A stretch of DNA of 64,000 bases from Nocardioides anomalus (GTDB lineage: Bacteria; Actinomycetota; Actinomycetes; Propionibacteriales; Nocardioidaceae), in the NCBI RefSeq assembly GCF_011046535.1, contig NZ_CP049257.1, forward strand, positions 1,116,001 to 1,180,000, written 5' to 3'. The translations under genes were made by a program, and so were the position numbers. Positions 38,549 through 48,077 of this stretch are shown in pieces; the first letter of the stretch is position 1; every line of letters begins with the position of its first letter. The notes under the pieces were generated by a model. It was not told where the DNA came from and searched no databases. It was given only the letters and a program-made list of their open reading frames with translations.

Positions 38549-39634
38549 GGCGGCCGGGGCCTGGGCGAGGAGGGCGGCGGCGTCGGCGACGGTGTCGACG
38601 AGGTGGACGCGGGACTCCATCGTGCGGCCGCGGGCGAGCGCCTGGAGGAGCGGCCAGGCCGGCAGGGTCTCGGTCCAGTAGGTGCGGCCGACCAGCACCA
38701 TCGAGGCGATCGAGGACTCGTCGGCGTAGTAGTTCTCGCAGGCGTCCTGGAAGACCTCCTGGACCGTGCCGCCGGCACCGGGGAGGAAGACGATGCCGGC
38801 GTCGCAGACCTCGAGGAGGATGGCCTCGCGCACGGCGTTGCGGAAGTACTTCGCGATCGCGGTGGCGAAGACGTTGGACGGCTCGTGGCCGTAGTGCCAG
38901 GTCGGGATGGCCAGCGAGGGCCGCGGGTCGGTGAGGCCGGCGCGCACGGCCAGGGCGGGCTCGAGCCAGGCGTCGACCGAGGGCCGGAAGGACGGTACGC
39001 CGGCGAGCGCGGCCAGCGCCGTGTCCAGGTCGCCGTCCGCGGGCAGTGCGCACCCGAGGTTGGCCGCCTCCATCGCGCCCGGGCCGCCGCCGGTGGCGAC
39101 CACGTGCGTCGCGCCCAGGGCGTGGCCGAGGCGGGCGGCGTCGGCGTACCCCGGCTCGCCGCGCTGGGCCGCGTGCCCGCCCATGACGCCGACCAGGCGG
39201 CGCCCGCGCACCCACTCCTGCAGCGCCTCGTCGACGGCGTGGTCGTGCAGCGAGCGCGCCAGGGCGTCGTCGGCGCCGCCGGGCGTCTGGGACCACGCGT
39301 AGGCGCGAGCGTCGAGCGACCGGGCGTAGGGCGTGGCGTCGTACAGCTCCTCGGGCGTGTAGAGCGCCGAGCGGTAGACGTCGACCGGCGCGATGGTCAG
39401 CGCCGGGAGGACGAGCGCCCCGGCCGCCGCCAGCCGCTCCTCGACGCCCGGGGCGAAGGTGCAGCCGAGGAACGTCGCGCCGGCGACCCGGAGCTCCGCG
39501 AGCACCTCGCTGCGCGCGGACAGGTCGACCGAGCGGACCCGCCAGCCGGACAGCCGGGTGGCGCCCGCCGCGACCCGGCGGTCGAAGTCCGCGAGCGAGC
39601 CGATCTGCACGACCCGCCCGCGGCTGCGCCTCAC
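38540..39634 (-). CDS. LOG family protein (Rossmann-fold nucleotide-binding)
   Basis: A 364-aa protein. The C-terminal part of about 230 residues is a LOG/TIGR00730-type domain with ATGGGPGAMEAANLGC and LPGAGGTVQEVFQDA, the motifs of cytokinin-riboside-monophosphate phosphoribohydrolases. The N-terminal extension of about 130 residues (LAELRVAGATFLGCTFAPG) is not part of the minimal enzyme. GTG 39634 overlaps the stop of the upstream secreted-protein gene (GTGA). The physiological substrate is unknown. Confidence 0.82.
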   Translation of the reverse strand: MRRSRGRVVQIGSLADFDRRVAAGATRLSGWRVRSVDLSARSEVLAELRVAGATFLGCTFAPGVEERLAAAGALVLPALTIAPVDVYRSALYTPEELYDATPYARSLDARAYAWSQTPGGADDALARSLHDHAVDEALQEWVRGRRLVGVMGGHAAQRGEPGYADAARLGHALGATHVVATGGGPGAMEAANLGCALPADGDLDTALAALAGVPSFRPSVDAWLEPALAVRAGLTDPRPSLAIPTWHYGHEPSNVFATAIAKYFRNAVREAILLEVCDAGIVFLPGAGGTVQEVFQDACENYYADESSIASMVLVGRTYWTETLPAWPLLQALARGRTMESRVHLVDTVADAAALLAQAPAARL

Positions 39635-40371
39635 CCGGCGACGGTACCTTCCGGCGGCGCGGGCGGACCGTCGCCGTCGGGTCCGTGCGGACCGCCGGCC
39701 GGGGGACCGGGCAGCTCCTCGACGGTCTTGAGGTCCGCGCTGACCCGCAGCGCGGTCCGCTCGTCGTCGCCGCCGGTGGCCAGCACCAGGTAGTCGCCGT
39801 CGTCGTCGCGCTGCAGGACGTGCTCGACGCTCAGCGAGTCGTCGTACGCCGTGACGGCCTTGGTCACGTCGGCCAGCTCGTCGCCAGTGACCTCCGTCCC
39901 CGCAGGACCACCGGGGCCACCCGGGCCACCCGGGCCACCAGGGCCACCGTGGCCGAACGGCCCGTCCGCGACCTCCGCCACCGTGGCCAGGTCCTTGCTC
40001 ACGGTGAGCGCGGTGCGGGCGTCGTCGGCGGTCGTGGCCAGCACCAGGTAGGACCCGTCGTCCGCCTTCACCACGTGCTCGACGGTGAGGCTGTCGTCGT
40101 GCCCGGCCACGGCCTTCGTGACCGAGGCCAGCTCGTCGCCGCTCACCGCGTCGCCGGCGAACGGGCCCCCGTGCCGCCACGGCTCCACCCCCTCGGCCCC
40201 GGGGGCACCCGGGACACCCGGGGCGCCGGGGACCGGGCCGTAGCCGTACCCGTGCCGGCCGGCACCCCCGTCGTCGGCCCCCGTGGCGATGGCGGCGCCG
40301 CCGGCCACGCCGGCGCCGACCGTCACCACGGCGGCCGCGGCGAGCCCTGCCTTCCTCAGCTTCGCGTTCAT
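39631..40371 (-). CDS. Secreted two-repeat protein with collagen-like linker
   Basis: A 246-aa exported protein. It has an N-terminal signal segment (AGLAAAAVVTVGAGVAGGAA), then two related repeats of about 55 residues each: GDELASVTKAVAGHDDSLTV...DARTALTVSKDLATV and GDELADVTKAVTAYDDSLSV...DERTALRVSADLKTV. These are PepSY-like in length and pattern. They are joined by a linker of about five GGP triplets. The tail is Pro/Gly-rich. ATG 40371 was chosen over GTG 40377. Its stop overlaps the LOG gene. Function unknown. Confidence 0.72.
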   Translation of the reverse strand: MNAKLRKAGLAAAAVVTVGAGVAGGAAIATGADDGGAGRHGYGYGPVPGAPGVPGAPGAEGVEPWRHGGPFAGDAVSGDELASVTKAVAGHDDSLTVEHVVKADDGSYLVLATTADDARTALTVSKDLATVAEVADGPFGHGGPGGPGGPGGPGGPAGTEVTGDELADVTKAVTAYDDSLSVEHVLQRDDDGDYLVLATGGDDERTALRVSADLKTVEELPGPPAGGPHGPDGDGPPAPPEGTVAG

Positions 40372-40437
40372 GACCACAGCCTGACCACCGAACCTGTCAG
40401 CAACCTGTGGTCGACTGTGAGCAGCCCCAGAGACCGC

Positions 40438-41340
40438 TCAGAACGCGTGGGCCAGCAGCTCCGCGAACAGCGCGTCCGGGTCGACGTCGAGCCCCCGCTG
40501 GCGGAACCACCCGCAGACGTTCGCGCAGTCGCGCTGCAGGAAGTCCATGCCGTTGAGGTTGCCGACCAGGTCCACGATCTGCGGCAGGTCGATGACGACC
40601 AGCCGGTCGCCCGCGGCCAGGATGTTGTACGCCGAGAGGTCGCCGTGCACGACGCCGTTCTGCACCATCACGGCGAGCGCGTCGGTGAGCTGGTCGAAGT
40701 ACGAGCGCAGCAGCTCCGGGGACGGCCGGGTCTGGGCCAGGCGCGGCGCGCTCTGCAGGCTGCCGTCCTCGTCGACGACGGTGATCCACTCCATGAGGAT
40801 CTCGGTGCCGTCGATCTGGACGGGGTAGGGGACCGGGAGCCCGAGCTCCCAGAAGCGCACGAGCGCGGCCCACTCCGAGACCGCCCACTCGCCGGCGGCC
40901 ACGAGCCGGCCGAAGGTGCTCTTGCGCTTGACCGCGCGCTCGTCGCGTGAGCGCTTCATCGAGCGGCCCTCGGTGTAGGACGCCGAGCGGTGGAAGGTGC
41001 GGTGGTCGGTGGACCGGTAGCGCTTGGCGGCCATCACGACGCCGCCCTCCGGGTCGTGCGGGTCGGCCCGCTCGAGGAGGTGGACGTCGGCCTCCTTGCC
41101 GGTCTTGAGGATGCCGAGCTCGGTGTCGACGGCGCCCTGGGACGTGACGAGCCAGTCGGGCCGCGGCTCCGGGCCACGGGAGAGCGGCTCGACGCTGAGC
41201 CAGGTGGACCAGCGCTGGCCGTCGCCGAGCTCCTCGTAGGAGCGCCAGTCGACGACGAAGCGCTCGTCGACGTCGTCGAGGTCGTCGGAGGTGGTGGTGC
41301 GGGAGGTGGTGAAGTCGTCAGGAAAGGACGGGTGGGACAT
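40438..41340 (-). CDS. RIO1-like serine protein kinase
   Basis: A 300-aa kinase of the RIO family. The catalytic loop is GVVHGDLSAYNILAAGDRLV and the metal site IDLPQIVD (D-P-Q in place of DFG). The ATP-binding lysine is probably in MAAKRYRS, after the loop LKTGKEADVHLLE. RIO kinases in bacteria are poorly characterised. Start ATG 41340. It is divergent from the M1 peptidase with an inverted repeat between them. Confidence 0.88.
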   Translation of the reverse strand: MSHPSFPDDFTTSRTTTSDDLDDVDERFVVDWRSYEELGDGQRWSTWLSVEPLSRGPEPRPDWLVTSQGAVDTELGILKTGKEADVHLLERADPHDPEGGVVMAAKRYRSTDHRTFHRSASYTEGRSMKRSRDERAVKRKSTFGRLVAAGEWAVSEWAALVRFWELGLPVPYPVQIDGTEILMEWITVVDEDGSLQSAPRLAQTRPSPELLRSYFDQLTDALAVMVQNGVVHGDLSAYNILAAGDRLVVIDLPQIVDLVGNLNGMDFLQRDCANVCGWFRQRGLDVDPDALFAELLAHAF

Positions 41341-41347
41341 GGGTGGT

Positions 41348-41429
41348 GGTGCTCCAGAGGTGAGAGAGGCGGTCTGCGGGCAGGCCGGCGACAGTCGTGG
41401 TCACGTCGCGCCTCCTCTCGTGGAGCACC
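41348..41429. promoter_or_regulatory. Inverted repeat in RIO kinase / M1 peptidase divergent region
   Basis: GGTGCTCCA (41348-41356) pairs with TGGAGCACC (41421-41429), and flanking GAGAG/CTCTC and GGCGG/CCTCC tracts extend the pairing with gaps. It starts just 8 bp upstream of the RIO kinase start. It may be an operator or an mRNA leader hairpin of the kinase gene. Confidence 0.4.
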
Positions 41430-41508
41430 GGGCGGGTCCCCGGCGTCGCGGCCCATGGTGACGACCCCCGGCCACGGGCCGCAACCGGTTTTGTGCACCC
41501 GACTGGCG

Positions 41509-41514
41509 TAGGTT
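41509..41514 (+). promoter_or_regulatory. -10 element of a likely leaderless M1 peptidase mRNA
   Basis: TAGGTT ends six bases before the GTG start at 41521, so transcription would begin at the start codon. No Shine-Dalgarno sequence is present. No clear -35 element was found. Confidence 0.5.
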
Positions 41515-41520
41515 GCGCCG

Positions 41521-42948
<1,428 letters not shown>

Positions 42949-42952
42949 GCCG

Positions 42953-43715
42953 CTAGCGCAGCCGGATCGACAGGCAGGTCACGCAGCCCTCGAGCTTCTC
43001 GTACTCCGAGATGTCGACGGCCACCACGCGCAGCCCGCGGCCCTCGAGGACCTCCCGGGTCCGGGGCGCCGCGGCCGACATGAGCACGGTGTGACCGTCC
43101 AGGAGCACCACGTGGGCGCCGGGCTCCTCCGGCACCGAGAGGTACGCGCGGAACAGGCTCGGGTCGTCGACGAGCGGGTCGAAGCCGACGACGGTGCCGT
43201 CGGGCAGCGCGGTGACCGCGGACTTCAGGTGCAGCACCTTGCTGGTCGGCACCTCCAGGACCTCGGCGCCCAGGGGGGGACAGGTGGGCGCGCAGCTGCT
43301 CGACGCCCTCGCGGTTGGTGCGGCCGCCCCGCCCGACGTACACCGTGCCGCCGTGCTTGAGCACGTCGCCGCCGTCGAGGGTGCCCGGCGCCTCGATGCG
43401 CGCCAGCCGGTAGCCGAGCCCGGCCAGTGCCCGCTCGGTCCCGGCCGTCTCCGGCTTGCGCTCGTCGGCGCCGGGCCGGGTGATGACCGCGAGGTCGCCG
43501 TAGACCACCGCGGTGTCCTCCACGAAGACCGCGTCGGGGCAGTCGTCGGCGGCCTCGACCTCGTAGAGCTCCCAGCCCTCGGCCTGCAGTGCCGCGGCGT
43601 AGCCGAGCCACTGCCGACGGGCCAGCTCGAGGTCGACCTCGGAGCGTTCGAGGTGGGTCAGCAGCCCCTCGGCGAGACGGGGTCCGGGCCTGCGGACGAG
43701 CGCGCGCTTCTGCAC
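42953..43715 (-). pseudogene. Dimethylargininase (DDAH) gene with a +1 frameshift in a G7 run
   Basis: The N-terminal part reads from GTG 43715 (MQKRALVRRPGPRLAEGLLT) with DAVFVEDTAVV and TLDGGDVLKHGG. At 43273-43279 seven Gs on the plus strand (seven Cs in the gene) shift the frame. Deleting one C continues directly into VLHLKSAVTALPDGTVVG and the catalytic Cys in EGCVTCLSIRL, ending at 42953. The intact enzyme would be about 253 aa and make citrulline from methylated or free arginine. It lies beside amine catabolism genes. Sequencing error, mutation or slippage are all possible. Confidence 0.82.
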
Positions 43716-43736
43716 GCCAGCATCATCTCCCGGCGC

Positions 43737-45056
43737 TCAGTGACCCAGCATCGGCGCCATCATCCGGGCCAGGCGCGACGGCCGCCCGGTGAGCGCCTCC
43801 TCGTGGTCGGCCAGCGTCATGGTGCGCAGGCCGGCGTTGATGCCGAGCCACCGCAGCGGCTCGGGCTCCCACCGCGGCGAGCGGTGCCCGACCCACGGCA
43901 ACCGGGTCAGGTCGCTCTCGCGCTCGAGGAGGAGGTCGGCCAGGGTGCGCCCGGCCAGGTTGGTGGTGGCGACCCCGTCGCCGACGTACCCGCCGGCCCA
44001 GGCCAGCCCGCTCGCCCGGTCGAGCCCGACCGACGCGCACCAGTCCCGCGGGATGCCGAGCGGGCCGCCCCAGGCGTGGGTGAAGCGGGTGCCGGCCAGG
44101 ACCGGGAACAGGTCGAGGAGCGTCGCGTGCAGTCCGGCGAACACGCGCGGGTCTCGGTCGAAGGACGGCCGGACCCGCGACCCGAGGTGGTACGGCGCGC
44201 CGCGGCCGCCGAAGACCAGCCGGTCGTCGGCAGTGCGCTGGCCGTAGATGACCAGGTGCCGGTGGTCGGAGAACGTCTCGCGCTCGGCCAGCCCGATCTC
44301 GTCCCAGACGTGCGCGGGCAGCGGCTCGGTGGCGACGATGAGCGAGTAGACCGGCACCACCGTGCGCGCGTGCCCGGGCAGACGCGGCGTGTAGCCCTCG
44401 GTGGCCCGGACGACGTGCGGAGCACGGACCGTGCCCGACGGCGTGCGCACCGCGCCGGGCCCGACCGCCAGCGCCGGGGTCCGCTCGTGGATCGTCACCC
44501 CGCGGCGCCCGACCGCGTCGGCCAGCCCGCGGACCAGCCGGGCGGGGTGGATCGCCGCGCAGTCCGGGGTGTACGTCGCGCCGAGGGTCCGCGTCGCCCG
44601 CAGCCGCTGGGCAGCCTCGGCGGGGGAGAGCACCGCGTTGCCGTCCGCCGCCCGCACCCGGGCCAGCTGGGCCCGGTTGCGGACCAGGGTGATCGTGCCG
44701 CCCTTGGCCGCGTGGCAGCCGATGCCCTCGGCGGCAGCGACCCGCAGCACCTCGTCCACGGTGGCCCGCATCGCGGCGTCCTGGGCCGGGCCGAGATCGG
44801 TCGGGAACAGCGCCGAGCACCAGCCGCCGTTGCGGCCGGAGGCGCCGAACCCGGCCACCTCCGCCTCGACCACGACCACCCGCCGGGACGGGTCGGCGAC
44901 GGACAGGTAGTAGGCGGTCCACAGCCCGGTGAGCCCGGCGCCGACCACCACGACGTCGGCCTCGGCGTCGCCGCCCAGCGGCGCCCGCGGCGTCCAGTCG
45001 GTCGGCGTCGTCTCGTGCCAGAGGGAGAGCGACCGGTAGCTCAGCGCACGCCCCAC
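43737..45056 (-). CDS. FAD-dependent amine/amino-acid oxidoreductase (DAO family)
   Basis: A 439-aa flavoenzyme with the dinucleotide motif VVVVGAGLTGLWTAYYL near residue 33 and GFGASGRNGGWCSALFP, typical of the DAO/PuuB-like group (gamma-glutamylputrescine or glycine oxidase-like). The C-terminal flavin motif is WAGGYVGDGVATTNLAGRTL. GTG 45056 lies 16 bp inside the Lrp gene. The context with agmatinase and GABA enzymes suggests an amine substrate (inference). Confidence 0.85.
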   Translation of the reverse strand: MGRALSYRSLSLWHETTPTDWTPRAPLGGDAEADVVVVGAGLTGLWTAYYLSVADPSRRVVVVEAEVAGFGASGRNGGWCSALFPTDLGPAQDAAMRATVDEVLRVAAAEGIGCHAAKGGTITLVRNRAQLARVRAADGNAVLSPAEAAQRLRATRTLGATYTPDCAAIHPARLVRGLADAVGRRGVTIHERTPALAVGPGAVRTPSGTVRAPHVVRATEGYTPRLPGHARTVVPVYSLIVATEPLPAHVWDEIGLAERETFSDHRHLVIYGQRTADDRLVFGGRGAPYHLGSRVRPSFDRDPRVFAGLHATLLDLFPVLAGTRFTHAWGGPLGIPRDWCASVGLDRASGLAWAGGYVGDGVATTNLAGRTLADLLLERESDLTRLPWVGHRSPRWEPEPLRWLGINAGLRTMTLADHEEALTGRPSRLARMMAPMLGH

Positions 45057-45514
45057 GAGTAGGTCTGCTTGCGCAGGTGGAGGTACATGAACGTCTCGGT
45101 GGTCAGCACGCCCGGGATGGAGCGGATCCGGTCGCTGACGATCTCCAGCAGGTGCTCGTCGGTCTCGGCCACGACCTCGGCCAACACGTCGTACGACCCG
45201 GCCGTGACCACGACGTAGTCGACCTCGTCGAGGGCCGCGATCGCGTCGGCCACCGGCTCGATCGCGCCGGTGACGCGGACCCCGACCATGGCCTGGCGGG
45301 CGAAGCCGAGCTCCATCGGGTCGGTCACCGCGACGACCTGCATGATCCCGGCGTCGGTGAGGCGCTGCACGCGCTGGCGCACCGCCGCCTCGGAGAGGCC
45401 GACCACCTTGCCGATCGCGGCGTAGGAGCGCCGGCCGTCCTGCTGCAGCTGCTCGACGATGGCCTTGGACACCGCGTCGAGCTGTGGGCGGGAGCGCGGC
45501 TGGCTGCGCGTCAT
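45041..45514 (-). CDS. Lrp/AsnC-family transcriptional regulator
   Basis: A 157-aa regulator. The helix-turn-helix covers about residues 12-60 (YAAIGKVVGLSEAAVRQRVQ) and the RAM/ACT ligand domain about 70-150 (VDYVVVTAGSYDVLAEVV). Family members sense amino acids or amines. The start is ATG 45514. It overlaps the FAD oxidoreductase and probably controls it. Its own upstream region is shared with the divergent dehydrogenase gene. Confidence 0.92.
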   Translation of the reverse strand: MTRSQPRSRPQLDAVSKAIVEQLQQDGRRSYAAIGKVVGLSEAAVRQRVQRLTDAGIMQVVAVTDPMELGFARQAMVGVRVTGAIEPVADAIAALDEVDYVVVTAGSYDVLAEVVAETDEHLLEIVSDRIRSIPGVLTTETFMYLHLRKQTYSWGVR

Positions 45515-45824
45515 GGGGGGACGCTACAGCCTCTGACCAGCCGCGATGACGGCGCGGGCCGCTTCCCCGACCGGGTGCGCCAGCCAGGGACGCCGGCGGT
45601 TGTCCAGACCGCTGCCAAGAACACCCGACCGGGTGAGGAACGCGCGAGGTCACGGTTCGTTGTGGAGGGTGATCGTGTCGCGGCGACCCCTCCCCCCAGG
45701 TCGCCGCGGCACGATTCGCACGTGGGGCCGCCGTGCACCGTGACGCGCAGGCACCGCACCGGCTAGCGTGACCGGACTCCGCGCCGGGAGGGCGTCGGGG
45801 AGGGTGCTGGTGCGGAGGTGCGTG
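45515..45824. promoter_or_regulatory. Lrp / dehydrogenase divergent region with a 17-bp hairpin
   Basis: No gene in these 310 bp. A long hairpin pairs 45672-45688 (ATCGTGTCGCGGCGACC) with 45699-45715, with one mismatch and a 10-nt C-rich loop. A direct repeat CCGACCGGGTG occurs near 45571 and 45627. A -10-like TAGCGT (45764-45769) would serve the dehydrogenase, whose ribosome-binding site GGAGG is at 45814-45818. Confidence 0.45.
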
Positions 45825-47057
45825 GTGCGGCTGCTGTTCGCCGACCGTCTGTCGGAGCAGACGCTGTCCGAGCTCGAGGCCCGCGGGCACGAGTGCGTCG
45901 TCGAGCCGGGGCTCTCGGCCGACGACCTGGCCGGGCGGATCACCGGCTTCGACGGGCTGGTGGTGCGCTCGACCAAGGTGCGACGCCCGGTCTTCGAGGC
46001 CGCCGACCGGCTGTCGCTCGTGGTCCGGGCCGGCGCCGGGACCAACACCATCGACACCGACGCGGCCGCCGAGCGCGGCGTCTTCGTGTGCAACGTGCCC
46101 GGGCGCAACGCCGCCGCGGTGGCAGAGCTGACCCTGGGGCTGCTGCTGGCCGTGGACCGCCGGATCGCCGACAACGTGGCCGACCTCCGCGCGGGCCGGT
46201 GGGACAAGGACCGCTACGGCAAGGCCGAGGGGCTGCTGGGCTCGACCATGGCGATCCTCGGACTCGGCTCGATCGGGCTGCTGGTCGCGGAGCGGGCCGC
46301 CGCCTTCGGGATCAGGGTGCAGGCGCAGACCCGGCCGGGTCGCTCGGCGCAGACCGTCGCCCGCGCCGAGGAGCTGGGCGTGACCTGGTGCGACTCGCTC
46401 GGGGAGCTCCTGGCCACCTCCGACGTCGTGAGCCTGCACGTGCCGGCCGGCCCGGACACCGAGCACCTGGTCGACGCCGCCTTCCTCGCCCAGATGAAGG
46501 ACGGCGCGGTCCTGCTCAACACCTCTCGCGGGGACGTGGTCGACGAGGAGGCGCTGCTGGCCGCGCTGGACGCGGGGCGGGTGCGCGCCGGCCTCGACGT
46601 GTACGCCGACGAGCCCGGCTCGGGGCAGACCGCCTGGACCTCGAAGGTCGCGCAGCACCCCGCCGTCGTCGGCACCCACCACATCGGCGCGTCCACGGCC
46701 CAGGCCCAGCGCGCGATCGCCCAGGGCGTCACCGAGATCGTCGAGGCGTTCACCCACGGCGAGGTCCGGCACTGCGTGAACCTCGACCACAGCCGGCTCG
46801 GCTCCTTCACCCTGACGATCCGCCACCACGACCGGGTCGGCGTGCTCGCGCAGGTCCTCGACCAGGTCAGCAGCGCCGGGCTGAACGTCGAGCACATGGA
46901 GAACCGCGTCTTCCGCGGCGGCCAGGCGGCGGTCGCATCGATCGACGTGGCGGGGGAGTCCTCGGACGTGCTGGTCGAGGCCCTGCGCGCGCTGCCGCAC
47001 GTGCTGAGCGTGGCCGAGGTGACGCTCGACCCGGCGAGCCCAGCGGGCTCCGCGTGA
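45825..47057 (+). CDS. D-3-phosphoglycerate dehydrogenase-like protein with ACT domain
   Basis: A 410-aa D-2-hydroxyacid dehydrogenase. The NAD motif is ILGLGSIGLLVAERAAAFG. Catalytic residues are in LLNTSRGDVVDEEALL (Arg), DVYADEPGSG (Glu) and GTHHIGASTAQAQ (His). The C-terminal ACT domain reads HHDRVGVLAQVLDQVSSAGL. It probably makes 3-phosphohydroxypyruvate for serine. Two adjacent GTGs (45822, 45825) fit; the second has better spacing to GGAGG. It is coupled to a DUF1015 gene. Confidence 0.88.
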   Translation: MRLLFADRLSEQTLSELEARGHECVVEPGLSADDLAGRITGFDGLVVRSTKVRRPVFEAADRLSLVVRAGAGTNTIDTDAAAERGVFVCNVPGRNAAAVAELTLGLLLAVDRRIADNVADLRAGRWDKDRYGKAEGLLGSTMAILGLGSIGLLVAERAAAFGIRVQAQTRPGRSAQTVARAEELGVTWCDSLGELLATSDVVSLHVPAGPDTEHLVDAAFLAQMKDGAVLLNTSRGDVVDEEALLAALDAGRVRAGLDVYADEPGSGQTAWTSKVAQHPAVVGTHHIGASTAQAQRAIAQGVTEIVEAFTHGEVRHCVNLDHSRLGSFTLTIRHHDRVGVLAQVLDQVSSAGLNVEHMENRVFRGGQAAVASIDVAGESSDVLVEALRALPHVLSVAEVTLDPASPAGSA

Positions 47058-48073
47058 GCGTGGTCCGCCCCTTCGCGGCGCGGGTGGTCCGGCCCGAGTA
47101 CGCCCGCCGCCTGGTCAGCGGACTGGCCGAGCTGCCGGAGGACACCGGCACGCTGCCGCCGGTCGCCCCGCCCGACCCCGCGGCGTACGACCTGGTGGAG
47201 GAGGCGCTCTACGTCTACCGCCAGGGCGAGCACGTCGGGGTGGTCGCCGAGGTGGACGTGCGGGCCTTCACCGACGGCCGGGTCCGCGGCCACGAGGCCG
47301 TGCAGGCCCAGCGGGTCGAGAGCCTGGTCGCGCACCTGCGCACCGACGCCCCGCCGGCACTCGTGGCGCTGCTGCACCCGGCCGGGCCGGCGTACGAGCG
47401 AGCGGTCGTCGCGAGCCTCGAGGCGCCGCCGCTGCTGGACTTCGACGGACCCGGTGGGCTGCGGCAGACGGTGTGGCGGGTGGCGCCGGAGCTGACCGCG
47501 GAGCTCGCGGCCGAGCTGAGCGGCGCCACGCACTACATCGCCGACGGGCACCACCGGGTCGCCGCCTCCCTCACCGCCTGGCACCGTGCCGGCGAGCCGG
47601 ACGGCTCGGGCGTGCTCTGCGTGGTGCACCCGATGGACGGGCTCGACCTGTCCGCCTTCCACCGCCGGGTGCTCGGCCCGGTCGACGCCGAGCCGCTGGC
47701 CGCGCTGCTGGCCACCTCGGTGGTGCAGCCGGTCGCGGCCGCGCCGGAGCCACGGGCCGGCTCGGTCGGGCTGTACGCCGGCGGGCGCTGGTCGCTGGTC
47801 ACCCTGCCGCCTGCCGACGGCGCGCTCGACGTCGAGGTCCTGCAGGCCGAGGTGCTCGACCGCCTGGCCCGGCCGGTGGAGATCGCCCACGCGCAGACAC
47901 CCGTGGAGGAGCTGACCCGCCGCTGCGACGCGGACGGCGGGGTGCTGTTCACGCTGGCGCCGCCGCCGCTGGGCGCACTGGTCGCGCTGGCGGACCGGAG
48001 CGGGACGGTGCCGCCGAAGACGACGTACTTCGAGCCCAAGCCGTGCGCCGGGGTGTTCCGGCGACCGTTCTGA
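47054..48073 (+). CDS. DUF1015 family protein
   Basis: A 339-aa protein of the DUF1015 family, with the conserved ATHYIADGHHRVAAS core and the C-terminal PPKTTYFEPKPCAGVF block. GTG 47054 overlaps the dehydrogenase stop. Linkage to a SerA-like gene is common in bacteria, so a role in serine metabolism is often proposed but is unproven. Confidence 0.9.
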   Translation: MSVVRPFAARVVRPEYARRLVSGLAELPEDTGTLPPVAPPDPAAYDLVEEALYVYRQGEHVGVVAEVDVRAFTDGRVRGHEAVQAQRVESLVAHLRTDAPPALVALLHPAGPAYERAVVASLEAPPLLDFDGPGGLRQTVWRVAPELTAELAAELSGATHYIADGHHRVAASLTAWHRAGEPDGSGVLCVVHPMDGLDLSAFHRRVLGPVDAEPLAALLATSVVQPVAAAPEPRAGSVGLYAGGRWSLVTLPPADGALDVEVLQAEVLDRLARPVEIAHAQTPVEELTRRCDADGGVLFTLAPPPLGALVALADRSGTVPPKTTYFEPKPCAGVFRRPF

Positions 48074-48077
48074 TCCC

